From positions 19,391,161 through 19,455,160 of the forward strand of contig NC_012873.2 of assembly GCF_000003195.3 (NCBI RefSeq): a stretch of 64,000 nucleotides of DNA. The letters run 5' to 3'. This stretch comes from Sorghum bicolor. Lineage: Eukaryota > Streptophyta > Magnoliopsida > Poales > Poaceae. Positions 11,799 through 22,851 of the stretch are shown in pieces. Below the pieces are notes generated by a model. It worked only from the letters and a program-made list of their open reading frames with translations, ran no database searches and had not been told where the DNA came from. Made by a program: the position numbers and the translations under genes. The first letter of the stretch is position 1; the number at the start of each line of letters is the position of its first letter.

Positions 11799-13979
11799 TC
11801 AAAACATCTGATCTGCCATCTGGAGCTGAATGTATGTTGGTTTTAGGAGCATGGTTTCGAACAAGTGCCGATAGGTGACTGCGGCCATTATGTTGACGCC
11901 TGATCCGGTGTCGCAAGTCGTCTTGTAGAAGTTGTATCCATTTATGGAGCAGTAGATGCTTGGCATTCCTAGGTCATCCTTCTTGGTCAAAAACGGTGAC
12001 TTGAGTTGGTGATCTTGGCCTCCATGAACTACAGTGACCATCTTAGCTGATTCGGTCCACACTTGCTTGTTCCTGTTCCTCCTGTTGGTCCGCTTCCTTG
12101 ATTCACGTCTGGATTGATCTAGAATTTGTGTAGTCTTGTTCTTGAAGAAAAACGTCTCCTTCCTCCCTTTGATGTAGAAACTGATCTTGGCAGCACTAGC
12201 GTAGATGATAGCTCCCGTGGTGTTCAAGAATGGCCTCCCTAAGATGATGGGTGCTCTCTCATCATTACCGGTCTCTACCACTACGAAGTCTGCTGGGGCA
12301 TACAAGGTACCAACTCGGACGCAAAGGTTCTTCACTATTCCTTTTGGAAAAGTTATCGTCTGATCTACAAACTGCAAACACATGGTTGTCTCTAATAAAG
12401 GATATGTAAAGAATTTTTCATAGAGTACCCTGGGTATAATGTTGACGCTGGAGCCAAAGTCACAGAGTGCTTCTGGGACGTCCACCATGCCGATGGAGAT
12501 CGGGATGACGGGGCGTTCTGGATCTCCTCTCTTGACCGGCAGAAGGTCAGTAGTGAATTCAGTGACGGGGTTACTCCAATTACCTGCATCAAACATGTCT
12601 ACAAGATTTGCATATTCTAGTCCTTCCAGTTGTGATGGTATACCGGGGTTAGTAGTAGGAACAGCAGTAGCTATTTGATTTAACTGAGATTCAATCATTT
12701 TATTAAAGCTAATTTGATTCTTGGTGGCAGTAGAGAAATTATCCATTCTATTATTTATATTTTCTAACATTTTATCATTAGATGCCAATTTCTTAGATAG
12801 GTTATCCATTAGCTTTCCTTGATTAGACACTGACTCTCTCAAAGGTGGAAAATTATTATTATTGTTGTAAGAATTGTTACCTTGATAATTACCTGAGTAG
12901 TTAGGCCTCTGTTGATTCCAACCTTGATTTTGTTGAGGACGGTTGTAGTTGTTGTTGTTGTTGTTGTTGATGATGTAGTTCACATCCTCAAGCATCTCAG
13001 GGCAGTGGTTGCCTGAGTGTCCAGTGTCTCCACACTCCTCACAAGTCATGTGAGAGTCGTAGATGTGCATAACTTCCTTCTTATCTCCAGCTCTATCATC
13101 GAGCTTCTTCATGAGCAGGTCTAGCTTTGCAGATAGCATGTCTACCTCCTTCAGCTGATGCATACCTCCACCTTTCTTGCGTGTCTGGGTCCTCTCTTCA
13201 TTCCAACTTTGGTTGGACGCCATCTTCTCTACAAGAGCTGTGGCTTGTGGTATAGTAAGTGATAAGAATGCTCCTCCAGCTGCAGCATCCATGGTCTCTC
13301 GGGCACTGTTGCCGAGCCCATGATAAAACGTCTGCATCAATAGCCAACTCTCCATTCCATGATGGGGACATTCTAGCATGTAGTCTTGAAAGCGCTCCCA
13401 TGCTTCTGGAACAGATTCATCATTTTGTTGCTGAAAACTTGTAATCTTCCCATGGAGAGCATTGGTCTTGCCCATGGGAAAGAACTTAGCCAGAAAGTTT
13501 GTTGAGCAGAGTGCCCACGTAGTATTCTTCTCCTTTGTAGCGTAGAACCACTGCTTCGCTCTCCCTAACAGTGAGAATGGGAAGAGGCGAAGTAGTATAG
13601 CATCTTTGGAAACTCCTGATATGGTAAATGTGTTGCAAATCTCCAGGAAGTGTTGGAGATGAGCACTAGCATCTTCATGTGCCTTCCCACAGAACTGGTT
13701 GGATTGCACCATGTTGATAAGTCCAGGCTTGAGCTCAAAGTTGCTATCGATCTCTGCAGCAGGTCCAGTGCGGATGTTGTCCGTAGTGGGAGCTGAGAAT
13801 TCGCGGATTGATTTGTTCGCCATGGCTTCGAACTCTGAAGACAAGTTCCGGTGATCTTCTTGATTGGATGAAGCTTCTTGCTGAAGTGTTGATGATCTCT
13901 TCTTGAGCTTGGCTCTAGTTCTTCTGAATAATGCTTCGAGATTGTCAACAAAATTTCCTGGAAGATGTCTTCTATTCAT
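11799..13979 (-). CDS. Element A Gag-protease polyprotein with two protease domains
   Basis: A 726-codon open frame starting with the ATG at 13979. Residues about 60-250 match Athila-type retrotransposon Gag (GKAHEDASAHLQHFLEIC, LRLFPFSLLGRAKQWFY, AWERFQDYMLECPHHGM). A CCHC zinc knuckle lies near residues 312-325. A run of Asn encoded by GTT repeats follows (12950-12975). A first retropepsin-like domain has LCDFGSS near residue 505 and ILGRPFL near 577. A second domain begins with TCDTGSG near residue 690 and runs into the downstream segment after the TGA. Gag would form particles and the protease would cut it. The frame is long and intact, suggesting recent activity in trans. Two consecutive protease domains are unusual. 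Confidence 0.88.
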   Translation of the reverse strand: MNRRHLPGNFVDNLEALFRRTRAKLKKRSSTLQQEASSNQEDHRNLSSEFEAMANKSIREFSAPTTDNIRTGPAAEIDSNFELKPGLINMVQSNQFCGKAHEDASAHLQHFLEICNTFTISGVSKDAILLRLFPFSLLGRAKQWFYATKEKNTTWALCSTNFLAKFFPMGKTNALHGKITSFQQQNDESVPEAWERFQDYMLECPHHGMESWLLMQTFYHGLGNSARETMDAAAGGAFLSLTIPQATALVEKMASNQSWNEERTQTRKKGGGMHQLKEVDMLSAKLDLLMKKLDDRAGDKKEVMHIYDSHMTCEECGDTGHSGNHCPEMLEDVNYIINNNNNNNYNRPQQNQGWNQQRPNYSGNYQGNNSYNNNNNFPPLRESVSNQGKLMDNLSKKLASNDKMLENINNRMDNFSTATKNQISFNKMIESQLNQIATAVPTTNPGIPSQLEGLEYANLVDMFDAGNWSNPVTEFTTDLLPVKRGDPERPVIPISIGMVDVPEALCDFGSSVNIIPRVLYEKFFTYPLLETTMCLQFVDQTITFPKGIVKNLCVRVGTLYAPADFVVVETGNDERAPIILGRPFLNTTGAIIYASAAKISFYIKGRKETFFFKNKTTQILDQSRRESRKRTNRRNRNKQVWTESAKMVTVVHGGQDHQLKSPFLTKKDDLGMPSIYCSINGYNFYKTTCDTGSGVNIMAAVTYRHLFETMLLKPTYIQLQMADQMF

Positions 13980-14113
13980 ACATTCCCCTGCATAAGATAA
14001 AATAGAAAAATATCGAGGTAAAACTGTATGAGAGAATAGATAAGCTCAATTATATTAGTGATGCAAATGATAACTCAAAATCCTTTATTCCATCCTTGAT
14101 TAGTAATCAACCT
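13980..14113 (-). other. Element A 5' leader
   Basis: Short untranslated leader between the primer site and the Gag start; no separate feature seen. Confidence 0.6.
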
Positions 14114-14131
14114 TCCCCGGCAACGACGCCA
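14114..14131 (-). promoter_or_regulatory. Primer-binding site of element A (tRNA-Asp type)
   Basis: Minus-strand TGGCGTCGTTGCCGGGGA, nine bases inside the LTR, matches the complement of the 3' end of plant tRNA-Asp (GTC) with one mismatch. Element C has the perfect version. Confidence 0.85.
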
Positions 14132-14140
14132 AAAAATGCT

Positions 14141-15751
14141 TGTTGGGTATTCTTAACATCATTACCAAAAGTAGATTAAGTTCTCTAAATCTAGTAACGG
14201 TGCCAAATATGCCAAACCTATCCCTCACACCACTTAAGCCATATTGTCATCCCCAGCATGACATGAGAGACGCGGTATTGAAATATGCAATTGCTCTTCT
14301 AAATAAATAATGAATGGGATCTGCAAGCGCACAGATTAATACCGATGTAGCATTTTAACCGGGAAGTATTCCAGGTATCGTTATTTATATTTTTTACCAC
14401 TGGGAAGGGATTAACAATCATCAATATTGATTACAGAATAGAATATGAGATTGAGTATCTATCATTGCATATGTAATTGAGAACATGTATCTAACTCTTT
14501 CATACAGGGATAAGTGTCACATAAAAGATATATGGAGTAATGAATAGTGACAAAGATAATTAATCTGATCAGCCACATATAAATAAGATAAGCACCTCAA
14601 TTAGATACTCTAGAAAGTCATTAGCATGGTATTAGAACAAACTACAAGAATATTCCCTAAGTTATTCTCAACTATATAGTCTAGCATTATCATAATTAGT
14701 GCAAGCATACTTAGCAATCCTTGCGAGACAAGACTACGCCCATGCATAGTGATATTAGCAAGGTAAATGAGAAACATAGCAATCACTCCCCTGTAATAAT
14801 ATTGCTCTGCCAGCCCAATACACGAGAGGGGGACTATATAAGAATCAATGAAGCTGTCACTATCACGAACTACCCCACGATCTGACATATTGGGTATAAG
14901 CACCACGCCTACACAATATCTATCATTTACCCATGGATCCGATGGATAAACGCTATACGATCCTAAGCATGTATATAGATCCAATCTAACTAAGCAAACT
15001 AAGAACAATATAATCTTGAATATAACCAAGTAGAGCAAAGTCATAAGCAATATATTGAAGTAGAACAAAGTCATATTCATAATATTGAAGAACAAAGATA
15101 ATTCGAAAGCAATTAGAAGCACAATTAGAGAATTACCAAGAATCCTCCTGACAGATCCGGAAACCAATCGAAGATTGACTCCTAGTTCTAATCCTATGTA
15201 GCTATGCTAATCTAGATATCTAATTGATGTGGTGGCTCTAATCTTGATCAGAGGCTTCTTCTCCCTTGAGGAATAATGAATTAGGGTTGAGAGGCTCTCT
15301 CCTCCAGGGGCCAGGGGGTCTGGTTTTATAGTCCCTTCAAGTGAATATGGGTCGTTGGATCAAACCGACTTAGATTGAACGGTTATCCTTGATCCTTTGG
15401 GTCGGTGGAGATCTCCCACGAAGCAGAGTCCTGATTGGACTCTCAGAGGGGCGGGCGCCCAGGGCAGGAGGGCAGGCGCCCTGCCTCTGGCCCCATTTCG
15501 CCTCCGCTTCGGTCTCGTGGCTTCTGGAGTCTTCTAGATGTAAGATAATTTCGCGGCACGTTAATATCTCTATGTAATCCCGACGTGTGGGCCTTTCTTC
15601 CGTATTTCCTAATAAGCCCCTGCAGAAATAGACAAACACCAAAACTCATGGAATTCTGTCAGATAAAACCCTAAGTCTAGATGTTGATTTCATTTGGATC
15701 CTTTTCTTTGTTTTTTTGATAATTAAATTTGATACTTAAGGACCGTCAACA
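14141..15751 (-). repeat. 5' LTR of element A
   Basis: Copy of 7599-9251, 1611 bp. A TATA box on the minus strand lies at 15324-15330, downstream of the GC-rich block at 15447-15487. It contains an open frame (15167-14610) also present in the 3' LTR, with a short segment (DSDSFIDSYIV) shared with the LTR of element C. Confidence 0.93.
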
Positions 15752-15756
15752 CCCAT
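15752..15756. repeat. Target-site duplication of element A (right)
   Basis: CCCAT, partner of 7594-7598. Confidence 0.95.
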
Positions 15757-17519
15757 GTCAGCCGATGTATCTTCTGGCTGAGGCACTTCTGGCTGGGGTT
15801 CTTCTGGGTGGTGTTCTTCCATTTGAGGTACTTCTTGCGGTTGAGGGGGAGATGGTACTTGCTATGTGTGTGTTTCTAGAGAAGAAGGAGAGGATTCCAC
15901 CGGAATTGGAGATACCGGAGGAGGAGGGGGTGTTGCTACTCTCTGGCACTTTGTTTGTGCTCTGGTACTCTTGACACCTTTTCTCTTCTGCTGACTGGAC
16001 TGGGGGGCATCGGCACTTGTGCTTCTGGTTTTTGCCGATGCGCCGGTATGCTGATATAAAAATGGAAATTTGTAAGTACAAGTGTGACAGGTGTAAGACT
16101 GGAATCGGTATGAATGAGAAGGGGTTCGAATAATTACCTTGAAAGCTTGTGCCAGGGTAGAGGCAGCTACCGATGGAGATGTCCTTTGGTGTTTGGTGGT
16201 GACTTTCTTCAGACGCACTCCTCGATGCATTATGGCAGCTAAAGTGGGAGCGTTGTTGCCGATTGAAGAAATCGGACCTGGTGGAAAAGGATCAATCGGC
16301 TTGCCACTCCTACTGACCGATGGAGGGGTGTTGTCAACCTGCAAAATAATAAAGAAGTGAGTTACTGATGGACATAAAATTAAAAGAATTGAAACATCAG
16401 TTCGGATACTTACAATATTGTCGGGAACTTCATACTGGGGATCGATCATGCCGCGGTACGTCAGAGCCGATCTGCAGAACAAATGCTCCTTCCATTCTGC
16501 CCACCATTGTTTGTACGACTGAGTGATGAAGGCGGCCGGGACCCACTCTCACAAATCTGCATCTGTATCGGCACTTGATGGCAGTTGGGCCACTCGAATC
16601 CATTCGAGGAGGTTAGTGATGGCTTCCCTGGGTTTTATTACATCGGCATAACAGAGTGCAATCGGCAGCTGGCCAAAAGCTAATTGACGGGCTACTGCTG
16701 ATGGGTTATAGAAGTCATAGGTTTGATTGGAGGTTTTCCCACTGCCAAAGAAGTTTACTGGTATAGCTCTGGGAGTGATCAATGCCATCATCACTTCATG
16801 ATCCTTGTTAAGAGCATCGTTGAATGGATGGAAGACCAAAGGGAACATGGTGTCTGGATCATCATAAGGCAACCATGCTCGCTGCTCTCTGGTTAGGCCT
16901 TCATACAGGGTTTGGAAAAATCGGCTGATTTGGTCTGCATTGCCTCCTGTGCCGGGCAGAACTATGACAGCCTCGCCAAAGTTTAGAGGAGGGCGTGTTG
17001 CTGATTCTTCTTCATCCAACTCATGGTCCTCGGTTATATCTCTGGGGAAGCGCTGTGCGAAAAGATCAAACTCGAGGCGCTTGTGCATGTGGAGGCTAAG
17101 CCACATGTTGATAAACCACCAGTGACCCCCCAAGTTGCCGATGGACTGGCCGAGAAGGAGTTTAGTAACTACTTGGTGGAGGAGATGGTAAGCTGCGCCA
17201 AGTAGGTATCGGCCGAGAGGAAATCGGCCCCCATTGGCTAATCTTTCTGCTGCTGCTAGATAGACGGAAGTTGGTTCTGCCGATCGACCACAAAATACGA
17301 ATTTATCCAACCACATGTTTAGGAAGCTGGTCTGTTCCTTTATGTTAACGGGGCCTGTTCGTTTGTATTTTTGAATGTACCCTGACCAACCGCTGATAGC
17401 ACGAGTTTCTCCCTTAGCACTGGGTTTGGTGTCGAAAAAATGGGTGCTATCGGCAGAGGATACATCTAAGCCAGTAAGCATGGCCACATCGGCAAGTGTT
17501 GGCGAAGCAGGGCCATGGC

Positions 17520-17524
17520 CAAAC
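17520..17524. repeat. Target-site duplication of element B (left)
   Basis: CAAAC, repeated at 40195-40199 directly outside the other LTR. Confidence 0.95.
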
Positions 17525-20092
17525 TGTGGCAGAACCTCCTAAGTGTTTGGGCCCACCGACACCTGTCATTGTCCTAAGGACCTCTGACGGTGATGCCGGG
17601 GATCCTCCCACTCTAGAAGTCCGATGAGCATCGCTGGACGCTCATTCCACCGCTACCTGTGGCGTACCAAGCAAGCTCGTCCTGACCACTAGTGATGGTC
17701 AATTAACGAGAACTTCTTCTTCTCGCCCTTACAGGATAGCAGGTGGCCACCTTAACACCAGGATCACTCGTTGCGAAGACATTGCAGTATCACAGACGAC
17801 ATAAGATCAAAATAATATTTTAGAGTAAAGCAGCGGAAGTATTACATAACTTAATTTACAAAAGTAGTTCTTCCAAATAGTAGAGTGTTATTACAAGCCA
17901 GGTCCAGCGGAGCAACTTAAACTTTAGTACACAGATTACAAATTTACAAACCCTGCCCATGGGTTACGCTCACTCTTCCTCGTCGTCAACCTCGACGACG
18001 GTCACACAACATGGTCCGAAACATGTCGGCTCCTGAGCTTCACCTGCAACAGGGGTTATAAAACCCTGAGTACGGGAGTACTAAACAAGACTTACCCGGC
18101 GGAAAAAGAGGAGAAATTAGGGATGCAGGCTTGGGGTAGACAAGGAGTGGCTGAGCAAGGAGCCAAATTGTTTTGCCAAAAAGCTTACTAATAGTGCATC
18201 CTTACTTTCAAGTTTTACCCACAAATTCCTCTCCTTAAGAGGTCGAGGAGTTCGAGGACAGTCTATCTAGTTGCTTCTCACAGACAAGTCTGTTAGTTCC
18301 TAGTTCTTAATTTAAGTATTACCTATCCAACGGCCATAGCTTCATGTCACTTTGAGTCCGGCAATTGGGATCCGGACCTCATGAGACATTTCCCCCTTTC
18401 TCATTTTATCACTTAGTTGCATATTTATCTACGATGAGGGTCAGTGGATTGAGTCTCCCAATCGGGGAGCAACGACGATTCGAACCGCTTAGCAATCCAG
18501 CTGGAGTTCCTAACCACCCGACATATGTAGAACCAAATCTTGCATATGTCAACCCAAATCAAGCTCTCCCCAAATTTGACTAGGTTTGCGGCACCCGAGA
18601 GCACAGTACTCCACCATCCTACAGCCGATCTAGATGTTTCCCGGTCATCTCAGATCCGTAAGGTGGGTACACGCTACTCTCGCCATCGCTCCACGCCCAG
18701 TGCGCGAGTAGCTGTTCGCGTCGAGGGATCACAAGACCGGGCTTACCGAGGGCAAGCGGCTAGTACTATAAATTCTCAACCCAGCGGGCCATCAACAGAC
18801 CGGTCCTTAACCGACACAGTTGGAGACACTACTTTAAGACTCCATTCTTAAAGCAAGTCCACCGACCGGTCTCAAGTTGAAACATCATTGACCATAAGTG
18901 TATTCCACAACAACCCTTCAAACTTTCTTGTTTGAAAACCTATCTAGTAGCAGGGCTAAGCATCACTACGCAGTTTCAAAACAAAACAGGTGCCAAGGAC
19001 AAGATAACAGATATCAAGGTAGTAAATGCAGCAAGTAGGTTAACCCAATTCTCAACTACCTAATGCAGCATTTTCAATCCATAAGTGATAAAAGATTTAA
19101 AACATTTAAGGAGGGGTTAATGCATCTGGGCTTACCTTGGTTGCAGAGCTGAGAGGGTCCCTCGGAGACTTCCCAAGTCTCGGATCCTACTTCCTCGAAC
19201 GGAGCACCGACCTCGGGGTTCGGTTCAACGGTCGCTCCTTCGGTCACGGGCACTATAAGCAAAATGATGGATGCTCATGATATGCGTATGATAAACATTT
19301 AAGAAGGACCGAGTTAAGTATAACTGGCCTTCTCGGTGCAACACACACTAAATAATAATTAAAGTTGTTTACCATTTTAATGTTTTTACCCAAGAGGTTG
19401 CATCAGTAAATTAAGATTTCTCTTAATTCATAATTATCCTTAGTTAACTAATTATTAATTCTTTTTATCTTAATTAATTCTTAATTAAGTATTAATGACA
19501 GTAATTAAACATTAATGCTAAACAATAATTAAATGCCAAAGGTCATTAAGGTTAATGACCTTAGGTCATCACACAATCCTAAAATCACTCAAACCCTAAT
19601 TTTGAGAATTTAAACTAATTACAATCTAATTATTCTAGAATGATTATTTAATTATTAATTAAGGGTATAATAATATTTTATTCAAACATTATCCGAATGC
19701 CACCAAATTTTGTGTGAAGCCAGGGAATAATATTCAGAGGCTTCTCACAATTTTTGGTGATTTTTGGATATACCCATAAATTATGAAAATTCATGGAAGT
19801 TTTATTTTCTAATTAAAAGAGGCAATTTTTATATACATGCAAACTACCAGAAAATAGAATCCAAAATTTTTCCTGTGTTCTACTTATTTCATAGAACCTG
19901 CACAAAAATTCTCATGATTTTTGGATCAGTTTACAATTTGCTACATAAAATCAAACATAACACAAATTTTGCACAAAAGGAAAAAGGGAAAAGCACTATG
20001 CTGCGAGCGGCCCAGGAACTCGGCCTGCAGGCCGGCCCGTTCGCGCTCGGCCCACGCGCGCGCTGCGCGCGCCTTCTCCTACACACGGCGTC

Positions 20093-20118
20093 GCTGACAG
20101 CGGGCCCCCGCTGTCAGC
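20093..20118. repeat. GC-rich palindrome in element B LTR
   Basis: Arms GCTGACAGCGGG and CCCGCTGTCAGC, 12 bp each, separated by CC. A second copy lies in the other LTR at about 38718-38743. It resembles the TGACAG...GGGCCC motifs seen near grass gene promoters. Confidence 0.7.
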
Positions 20119-21063
20119 TTCGTCTTCAAGCTCCGGCTGGCCGGATCAACGGCGCGACCGGACCAACGGCGTTTCTTCCAACCCTCGCGACTTGTTGGTC
20201 GCGTTCTCCGTTCGACGGCGCACCCCCGGACCCTCTTAGCACTCGCTCTCTCCTAGCCTAGCCCCCACGGCCACGGGCACGGCGGACGGCCACCTCGGCC
20301 GTACCAGCGCCGGCCACTACGAGCGAGTAGAGCACGAACCGAATAGCGTATAGGCATCAGTGGCTCACCGTGACTTCAACGAAGCAGAGAGCGACAGTTG
20401 AGGAGCTCGGAGAGGGGCTGGCCGCGGTGAGGTGTCCACGGCGGCGTTTCGGCCGGGATTGGAGAAGAATGGCCCAGGTTGGAGCTACGACAGGGTAGAG
20501 CTTGCGCTCGGGGGCGCAAACGGCGAAGCTGTTGGTGTGCTCGGGTGGTTTGGAAGGGAAGCAGGCGAGGTGAATTTGGGGAGCGGAGTAAGTTCGTCGG
20601 CGTCGGGGTTCCGAGAAGAAGAAGTGTTTCCACGGCGGCTCGGGGTTTTATCCCCGCAACGCAGCGCTTGCTGCGGATGAGGACGCCAGGACGACGCCCA
20701 GCAGGCAAGCTGCTGCGTGGCTAGGCGCGTGGCGGCGCTGGACGCAGCAGCTCTGCCCCGGCGGCAGAGCATCCCCCCCTGCTCGAGCACTGTAGCGAGC
20801 CCTATCCAACCATTTGGTTGTTTTGCAAAATTCGCCCAAACTTTGAACTAAAGTCCAAAATCTGTTAAAATGAAAGTTGTTCAGAATTTCACAAGCTACA
20901 AAACATGTTTTGGTGACCATAGCTAATTCTGAGTGGAAAAGGGTGAATTTGACAAAACAGTTTGAAATTCAAATCTCAATTTAGGGAAATTCAAAATTTT
21001 GAATTGGGGCAGATCAGAATTTCCAAAATTACTTTCGATTTTTCAACACAACTTGAAAAATTC

Positions 21064-21112
21064 CCAACATGAAAGTTGTTCAACTTTTTAAGCTCTACAA
21101 CTTTCATGTTGG
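21064..21112. repeat. Perfect 16-bp hairpin in element B LTR
   Basis: CCAACATGAAAGTTGT (21064-21079) and its exact reverse complement (21097-21112) flank a 17-base loop. The same hairpin is intact in the other LTR at 39688-39736. Confidence 0.9.
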
Positions 21113-21570
21113 TCACTTTTCAAAATTCCACATAGATTTTGAATTGGAGATTCAAATTGGAAAAGGGGACACTTTCTGGAAATCTGTATTTTCAAAATTA
21201 CTTTGAATTTTGTATTGACACTTCAAAAACTCAAAACACCAAAGTTGTACATCTTGACAAGATCTACAACTTTCCTTTTGAACTCAACCTCAAATTTTGC
21301 TTAGTTTCTAAATTACACAAAAGGGGGCAATTCTAGGGTTCTAAAATCAGGGTTTCGCCCCTTATTCTCTCGGAAACCTTCCACCCTAGGAATTATACAA
21401 CCAACACAAGCATCACTTCACAACATAAGCACACTTTAATTCCCTAAGCACATTGAACCAAATTAAACTTATTTTAAGTTAATGCATCAGGATGTGCTTA
21501 CCAAATATGCTATGAAATGCTTATGATGACATGATCCAATTTTAATAACCGTAACATCGGGGATGTTACA

Positions 21571-21607
21571 GCCCTTCCCCCTTAAAGAAATCTCGTCCCC
21601 GAGATTT
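21571..21607 (-). promoter_or_regulatory. Polypurine tract and stem-loop of element B
   Basis: On the minus strand an 8-bp stem (arms AAATCTCG/CGAGATTT at 21600-21607 and 21588-21595, loop GGGA) precedes TTTAAGGGGGAAGGGC, which abuts the LTR and is the expected plus-strand primer. Confidence 0.8.
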
Positions 21608-21759
21608 AAAGCCTTAGGGTATGTAATGGAAAAGGAAATTTGTCAAACTATTTCATCTTCAACCTTGTCATAATACAAGAAGCTGGGGAAGACTACTTAA
21701 TCATAAACACATATGTACATTAAGTACATGGCTTTGGCTACCCTTTTCCTTCACCAGAG

Positions 21760-22851
21760 TACACTTTCTATTTATTGGATGTTGTCTTCAAGAGAAGCAT
21801 GGAACTCAGGAAAATTCTCCATTAGATAATCTTCAGATTCCCATGTGGCTTCCTCTTCAGAGTGCTGGTTCCATTGCACCTTGTACCACTTGGTAGTTGT
21901 TCTTCGAGTAACTCTATCTCTTTGGTCCAATACTTGGATAGGTTATTCCGCATAAGTCAAATCCGGTTCAAGTTCCACATCTTCGATATCTTGAACTTGG
22001 TCTGGTACCCGAAGACACTTTTTCAGCTGAGATACATGGAATACATTGTGTATCCCGGATAATCGTTCGGGCAGTTTAAGGCGGTAAGCTACCTGTCCAC
22101 ATCGGTCAAGAATTGGAAATGGGCCAATGTAACGAGGTGCTAATTTGCCTTTAATGCCAAAACGATTTATTCCTTTCATTGGGGATACTTTTAGATACAC
22201 ATGGTCACCCTTGGCGAACCTTAATGGTCGATGTCTTTTAGCAGCATAGCTTTTCTGTCGGGACTGAGCAATCTTCAAGTTATTTTGGATTTGTGTAACC
22301 TTGTTCTCAGTTTCTTTCACTAAGTCAACCCCGAAGAACCATCTTTCTCCGGGTTCCGACCAGTGTAACGGAGTTCGACATCGACGGCCATATAGTGCCT
22401 CGAAGGGAGCCATCTTAATACTTTCTTGGTAGCTATTGTTGTAGGAAAACTCTGCTAAAGGTAAGCAGTCATCCCACTTATCTGGAAAATTTAGAGCACA
22501 AGATCTTAATAGATCTTCTAGGGTTTGATTCACCCTTTCTGTTTGCCCACCTGTTTGAGGGTGGTAGGCTGTACTGTATAAAAGATTGGTGCCCAAAGAT
22601 TCATGTAAGCATTTCCAGAATTGGGAGACAAATTGTGTGCCTCTATCTGACACTATTGTCTTTGGCACCCCATGCAGACTTAGTATACGATCAAAATAGA
22701 TCTGAGCATAGGTGGAAGTATGATACGATGTCTTTACAGGTAAGAAGTGTGCTGTTTTGGTGAGACGATCCACAATGACCCAAATAGAATCAAAGCCTTT
22801 GGCCGTCTTGGGCAATCCTACTATGAAATCCATACTAATATCATCCCATTT
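21760..22851 (-). pseudogene. Element B integrase core and chromodomain
   Basis: The open frame 22833-21943 begins at MDFIVGLPKTAKG (first catalytic Asp), then VSDRGTQFVSQFW (second Asp) and QTERVNQTLEDL (Glu), then a GPY/F module (PRYIGPFPILDRCGQVAYRL). A TAA at about 21943-21945 interrupts it, and the same frame continues to about 21790 with a chromodomain-like end (TTTKWYKVQWNQHSEEEATWE). Chromodomains bind methylated histone tails and steer integration. Stops at 22852 and 21943 mark this copy as dead. Confidence 0.88.

Larger units (their letters stand above)
7599..15751 (-). mobile_element. Element A: RT-less Athila-like Ty3/gypsy retrotransposon
   Basis: A complete insertion on the minus strand with LTRs of 1653 and 1611 bp, 5-bp duplications, a tRNA-Asp-type primer site, an Athila-like Gag-protease gene and a polypurine tract. 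There is no reverse transcriptase, RNase H or integrase anywhere in its 4.9-kb interior, so it must have moved using enzymes from another element. It inserted into an exon of the antisense gene of the Retand host element. Its LTRs and 3' region are clearly related to elements C and D in this window. Confidence 0.93.
15752..17524 (-). pseudogene. Antisense PMD gene of Retand: middle exons
   Basis: Three exon blocks are seen on the minus strand. The large exon (17519 down to 16414) encodes most of a plant mobile domain (aminotransferase-like family PF10536): SFLNMWLDKFVFCG, GRYLLGAAYHLLH, GGHWWFINMWLSLH. A premature TGA at 16549-16551 interrupts it, and the domain continues behind it with YKQWWAEW. 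Exon 16338-16138 and exon 16050-15752 follow, with acceptors ending TTTTGCAG and TATATCAG and donors GTAAGTAT and GTAATT. The last exon has a premature TAG near 15862 and a Pro/Glu-rich end, and is cut by element A. PMD proteins include the gene-silencing factors MAIL1/MAIN; the role in retrotransposons is unknown. Confidence 0.8.
17525..21570 (-). repeat. 3' LTR of element B
   Basis: 4046 bp, nearly identical to 36149-40194 on visual comparison. It begins TGTAACATCCCCGATGTTACGG on the minus strand, itself an inverted repeat (GTAACATC/GATGTTAC). It contains a GC-rich block (20000-20790) with several spurious open frames, a 12-bp-arm palindrome at 20093-20118, an AT-rich part (19380-19700) and a perfect 16-bp inverted repeat at 21064-21112. 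Confidence 0.95.

Noticed and set aside
14114..14131. tRNA-Asp-like sequence as a possible tRNA gene
   Set aside because: Only the 18-base 3' end is present next to an LTR, which is a primer-binding site, not a tRNA gene.
18365..18851. Open frames of 72 and 103 codons, also at 36989-37475
   Set aside because: Identical copies occur in both LTRs of element B on the strand opposite to the element; no domain recognised.
20376..20790. Overlapping open frames on both strands in a GC-rich block, repeated at 39001-39430
   Set aside because: They lie in both LTRs of element B, overlap each other in several frames and show no protein family pattern; high GC explains them.
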